Positions 15,402 through 15,634 of a stretch of 15,634 nt of DNA are shown here, one piece after another. Each line of letters starts with the position of its first letter. The first letter of the stretch is position 1. Below the pieces are notes generated by a model. It did not search any database. It was given only the letters and a program-made list of their open reading frames with translations, and had not been told where the DNA came from. The stretch is from Gemmatimonadota bacterium (lineage in GTDB: Bacteria; GCA-2686955): positions 1 through 15,634 of the forward strand of contig NYZA01000150.1 of assembly GCA_002686955.1 (NCBI GenBank). Reading direction: 5' to 3'. The position numbers and the translations under genes are program-made.

Positions 15402-15634
15402 CCGCATTCCCGCGGGAATCCCCTACACGCGCGGCTCGCGAGACCGTCCCTTTTTTGCCGACGGCACCGCACATCGAGATTAGGTTGGTATCCAGGAGGC
15501 CGGGCATCGCCACCCGGAATCAACCGACACCATGAATCTCCACTCCCCTCCCGATAAGGGTTCGCGCAAGAATAGCTTGTCATCTTGGCGCCCAGATGTG
15601 CCGCAGATCTGGTCGATCGGCGAGCCTCGAAACC
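15402..15634. other. Non-coding tail with inverted repeats; possible gene start
   Basis: No confident gene is seen here. ATTCCCGCGGGAAT at 15406-15419 is a perfect 14-base palindrome just after the nrfD-like stop, without a T-tract, so a weak terminator or nothing. CCGTC (15444-15448) and GACGG (15460-15464) form a second inverted repeat with a T-run in its loop. A nested set of pairings occupies 15476-15540 and is listed separately. An ATG at 15532 opens a frame (MNLHSPPDKGSRKN...) that stays open to the window edge, 34 codons. It has no Shine-Dalgarno at the right distance (AGGAGG lies far upstream at 15494-15499), and I do not recognise the sequence. Confidence 0.4.
15476..15540 (+). repeat. 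Nested inverted repeats, possible structured leader
   Basis: Three helices can nest: GAGATT (15476-15481) with AATCTC (15535-15540), GGTTG (15483-15487) with CAACC (15521-15525), and CCGGG (15500-15504) with CCCGG (15513-15517). A perfect AGGAGG (15494-15499) lies at the base of the inner hairpin, and ATG 15532 falls in the interior loop. If transcribed this could be a regulatory leader for the gene running off the window; chance pairing in GC-rich DNA is also plausible. Confidence 0.25.

Noticed and set aside
15406-15419. Palindrome ATTCCCGCGGGAAT as intrinsic terminator
   Set aside because: Almost no loop and no T-tract after it.
15444-15464. CCGTC/GACGG inverted repeat with T-run as terminator
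   Set aside because: The T-run is inside the loop rather than after the stem on either strand.
15272-15583. Minus-strand open frame of 103 codons at the right end
   Set aside because: Mostly antisense to the nrfD-like gene and without recognisable features.

Overview
The window is a GC-rich, densely packed stretch. Every recognisable gene is on the + strand and most junctions overlap or nearly abut, so it reads as one long operon or two adjacent ones. It fits a Gram-negative anaerobe or facultative anaerobe: there is a Rnf-type membrane complex, periplasmic flavin transferase, multihaem cytochrome pieces and a periplasmic Fe-S/NrfD quinone module. No rRNA, tRNA or other taxonomic marker is present, so I do not name a phylum. 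There are no tRNAs, CRISPR arrays, insertion sequences or phage genes.

Region 1 (47-9952) is a Rnf gene set in the order rnfB, large 2-oxoacid:ferredoxin oxidoreductase (POR)-like gene, rnfC, rnfD, rnfG, rnfE, rnfA. Stop and start codons overlap at rnfB/POR-like, rnfC/rnfD, rnfD/rnfG and rnfG/rnfE. The POR-like protein (1623 aa) has the domain order and Fe-S ligands of its family. It appears to have lost essentially every recognisable substrate- and thiamine-pyrophosphate-contacting motif, so it may be an electron-transfer pseudoenzyme serving Rnf.

Region 2 (9949-12208) holds maturation and accessory genes. A 47-aa membrane ORF with a Cys cluster resembles NqrM, the iron-insertion factor of the related Na+-NQR complex. 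It is followed by apbE (FMN transferase for RnfD/RnfG), a secreted DUF4920-like protein and a PepSY-type membrane protein.

Region 3 (12234-15401) is a cytochrome c / four-cluster ferredoxin / NrfD module of the kind that exchanges electrons with the quinone pool. The cytochrome is disrupted: a fragment resembling the C-terminal haem region of hydroxylamine-oxidoreductase (HAO)-like cytochromes runs out of frame into a four-haem cytochrome that lacks its N-terminus. The ferredoxin gene has a single in-frame TGA exactly where a cluster-ligand Cys codon is expected. A hairpin with a bulged U and a GU in the loop follows at once, which suggests selenocysteine. The competing explanation is nonsense mutation in a decaying module, since the neighbouring cytochrome is also broken. 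The NrfD-like gene is intact.

Region 4 (15402-15634) is mostly non-coding, with nested inverted repeats around a possible start of a new gene that runs off the window.

Taken together the genes look like a respiratory conduit: Rnf couples ferredoxin and NAD(H) to an ion gradient, the POR-like protein may feed or relay electrons, and the downstream module would link to quinone and periplasmic carriers.
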